Below, piece by piece: positions 62,275-64,000 of a stretch of 64,000 nucleotides of DNA. The DNA lies in contig OX030967.1 of assembly GCA_943735955.1 (NCBI GenBank), positions 1,038,181-1,102,180 on the forward strand, given 5' to 3'. Each line of letters opens with the position of its first letter. The stretch's first letter is position 1. Source of the DNA: Piscicola geometra (Eukaryota > Annelida > Clitellata > Hirudinida > Piscicolidae). Position numbers and translations under genes: made by a program. The notes below the pieces were generated by a model that searched no databases, had not been told where the DNA came from, and was given only the letters and a program-made list of their open reading frames with translations.

Positions 62275-64000
62275 CTATCAGAGTATTTATCTAGCGCCAT
62301 TTGATAAATCTCAATAGCGCTCTAAACTTTAGTTTCATGACAGTGAAAACAAATATTTTTTTAGCATATTAATAAACATCTTAACCGTTAAACCCGGCTG
62401 CCGCAATTGATTTGGCAGACTGTTCCAGACAAGAGGGCCAGACACAGAAAATTGTATTGCCCCTATTTTTAAACGTGTGGGTGGAACAGCCAAGTAGTTC
62501 ACCTCATCAGAACGCAATCGATAGGGTTGCAAAGTGTTTGTTTTCAAAGTGCACCTATCCATAAGGTATTTTGGTGCACGTCCATTTAAGCACTTATACA
62601 TCAACATGCATATCTTAAAAATAATTCGCTTATCAACTCTCAACCAATGGAGTTCCTTTAAAATAGGTGTGACGTGGTCATATTTGTATGCGCCAACTAC
62701 AACTTTAGCAGCACGATTCTGAATGGACTGAAGCATACTAATCGATCTCTCAGGTAAGCCCCAAAAAAGACTGTTGCAGTAGTCCAACCGAGAGTGAATG
62801 AACGCATGTACCAGACCTTGTGTGGTAGCAGTAGTTAATGACCTTCCCATTGACATTAATATGCGCAGCTGATAAGAACATATGCTGGTCAAATGCTTAA
62901 TGTGTTCATTCATTGTAAGTTTTTTATCAAAAATAAAACCCAGATTAGTTGCTTGAGAGGATAGTTCAATATTTTTGCCATCAATAACAACATGGTCTAC
63001 CTCAATCTTAGAAAGCTGCTGCCAAGTGCCTATCGGTAGTATTTTGGTTTTGCTTTGATTTAGCTTTAATCGATTTGCTGACATCCATAAATCGATAGTT
63101 GACAAGCATTTTATTAACTTGTCAATTGAATTCTGACATTCAAAAAGGGAACAACTAACGATCAACTGTATATCATCAGCATATGAATGACCCAACAATC
63201 CAGAAGATTCAATAATTTTAAAAACATCTGAAGTATACAAACGAAAGAGAATTGGACCAAGAACAGAACCCTGTGGTACACCATGTGTGATAATCTGATT
63301 TTCAGACAACTCACTTTTATAAGAAACTTGTTGTGAACGATTAAATAAATATGATTCGAACCATGAATAAACGATCCCAGTTATTCCAAAACTGCGACTA
63401 AGTCGCTCCAATAGAATACTATGATCAACACAGTCAAACGCTGCACTCATGTCCAAAAATGCCAATATTGATGTCTCATTTTTATCCATAGCTGCATATA
63501 AGCTAGAAAGTACTTGTAACAAAGCAGTCTCAGTGGAATGAAACTGCCTGTACCCTGATTGGTACACAGGCAATAGACTATTGAAGGTCAAATACTCTAA
63601 CAATTCCTTAACTACAATGCGTTTAATTAACTTTAAGATCAAAGAAAGATTTGAAACTGGTCTACAATTATTTATACTATTTATGTCTGAGCCATCTTTT
63701 TCAAAAGTGGAACAACTAGCGCATGTTTAAATAAATTAGGAAATTTACCAAAATTTAGACAAAGATTAATAAAACTTGTTAAAAATTTTTAAATCAAGTT
63801 AATATATTTTAAAAAAACAAATGCTTGGTAAACAATCCAATGAACATGTTTTATTTGGCGAATCTAAAACAACTTTTATTACATAGTCTTCACTTAAGAT
63901 AGAAAAACTTGACAATTTATAATTCTCCGGAATCTCAGAATCAGAAAACATCAAATTGTCATTTACATCACAATTTTCTGTGTCTGTCTTACTCTTTCTA
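62275..64000 (-). mobile_element. LINE-G: CR1/L2-like LINE, runs off the right edge
   Basis: The body carries the RT frame at 62335-63642. Upstream, minus-strand sequence reads SPNKTCSLDCLP (about 63840) and NCRPVSNLSL (about 63660) with frame breaks near 63700-63800. The 3' end has the shared hairpin GAGCGCTATTGAGA…ATGGCGCTAGATAAAT (62283-62322). Confidence 0.87.
62335..63642 (-). CDS. LINE-G reverse transcriptase, 435 codons open (5' broken)
   Basis: RT palm and thumb of a CR1/L2-type element: YQSGYRQFHSTETALLQV, LDMSAAFDCVDHSIL, THGVPQGSVLGPILFRLYTS and GHSYADDIQLIVSC with both catalytic Asp, then HSRLDYCNSLFWGLPE, LKELHWLRVDKRIIFKICML and WNSLPNQLRQPG. Unlike LINE-B it keeps the full F-x-x-Y stretch after GP. 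The frame begins only at LILKLIKRI; the preceding RPVSN part is in another frame, so this copy is probably inactive although well preserved. Confidence 0.88.
   Translation of the reverse strand: MILKLIKRIVVKELLEYLTFNSLLPVYQSGYRQFHSTETALLQVLSSLYAAMDKNETSILAFLDMSAAFDCVDHSILLERLSRSFGITGIVYSWFESYLFNRSQQVSYKSELSENQIITHGVPQGSVLGPILFRLYTSDVFKIIESSGLLGHSYADDIQLIVSCSLFECQNSIDKLIKCLSTIDLWMSANRLKLNQSKTKILPIGTWQQLSKIEVDHVVIDGKNIELSSQATNLGFIFDKKLTMNEHIKHLTSICSYQLRILMSMGRSLTTATTQGLVHAFIHSRLDYCNSLFWGLPERSISMLQSIQNRAAKVVVGAYKYDHVTPILKELHWLRVDKRIIFKICMLMYKCLNGRAPKYLMDRCTLKTNTLQPYRLRSDEVNYLAVPPTRLKIGAIQFSVSGPLVWNSLPNQLRQPGLTVKMFINMLKKYLFSLS

Overview
The window is metazoan nuclear DNA, probably from an invertebrate; no species can be named from it. 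The evidence is two multi-exon animal-type genes with GT-AG introns (an MMACHC orthologue and a P5B-type ATPase), very AT-rich introns, LINEs of the CR1/L2, jockey and RTE-like kinds, several hAT DNA-transposon families with 8-bp target duplications, tRNA-derived SINEs and very long, very pure microsatellites. Nothing bacterial or viral was seen.

Layout. 1-6.4 kb: hAT remnants nested in each other, a LINE 3' fragment, an inverted-repeat element and a pure (TAG)n array. 6.4-15.6 kb: four LINE bodies on the minus strand plus a dead pogo/Tigger transposase; one LINE keeps a 1038-codon open frame. 16.6-17.9 kb: MMACHC, five exons, plus strand. 18.3-24.5 kb: a MITE, a possible last exon of an unknown gene, then a 4.8-kb candidate transposon with hAT-like ends that holds a 1.5-kb foldback palindrome, broken unknown ORFs, a nested hAT and a SINE. 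25.1-34.3 kb: a candidate gene for a long low-complexity protein (four phase-compatible exons), whose last intron holds a hAT split by a LINE, another hAT and a microsatellite. 35.6-51.7 kb: the N-terminal part of a P5B ATPase (ATP13A family) in at least ten exons on the plus strand; its introns carry a 1.35-kb (TAG)n array, two LINEs, CA/GT/CCCA arrays and a hAT. 51.75-64 kb: no exon seen. This part alternates LINEs (all minus strand), (TATG)n arrays and hAT elements, and may be a long intron of the ATPase gene or the sequence beyond a truncated gene.

How the parts relate. The insertions give a relative order: SINEs and hAT-1 entered hAT-2 copies; hAT-1 entered LINE-H; hAT-2 entered a (TATG)n array; LINE-D lies inside hAT-4. 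Several LINE 3' ends run straight into long microsatellites, and several LINE families share a GCGCT...GCGCTATA 3' hairpin, so the LINEs appear to have seeded much of the simple-sequence DNA. MMACHC (cobalamin processing) and the P5B ATPase (lysosomal/endosomal polyamine transporter family) are ordinary housekeeping genes with no visible functional link.

Family names hAT-1 to hAT-6, SINE-1/2 and LINE-A to H are local labels made for this window. Splice sites were chosen by eye from GT-AG rules, reading phase and remembered family alignments.
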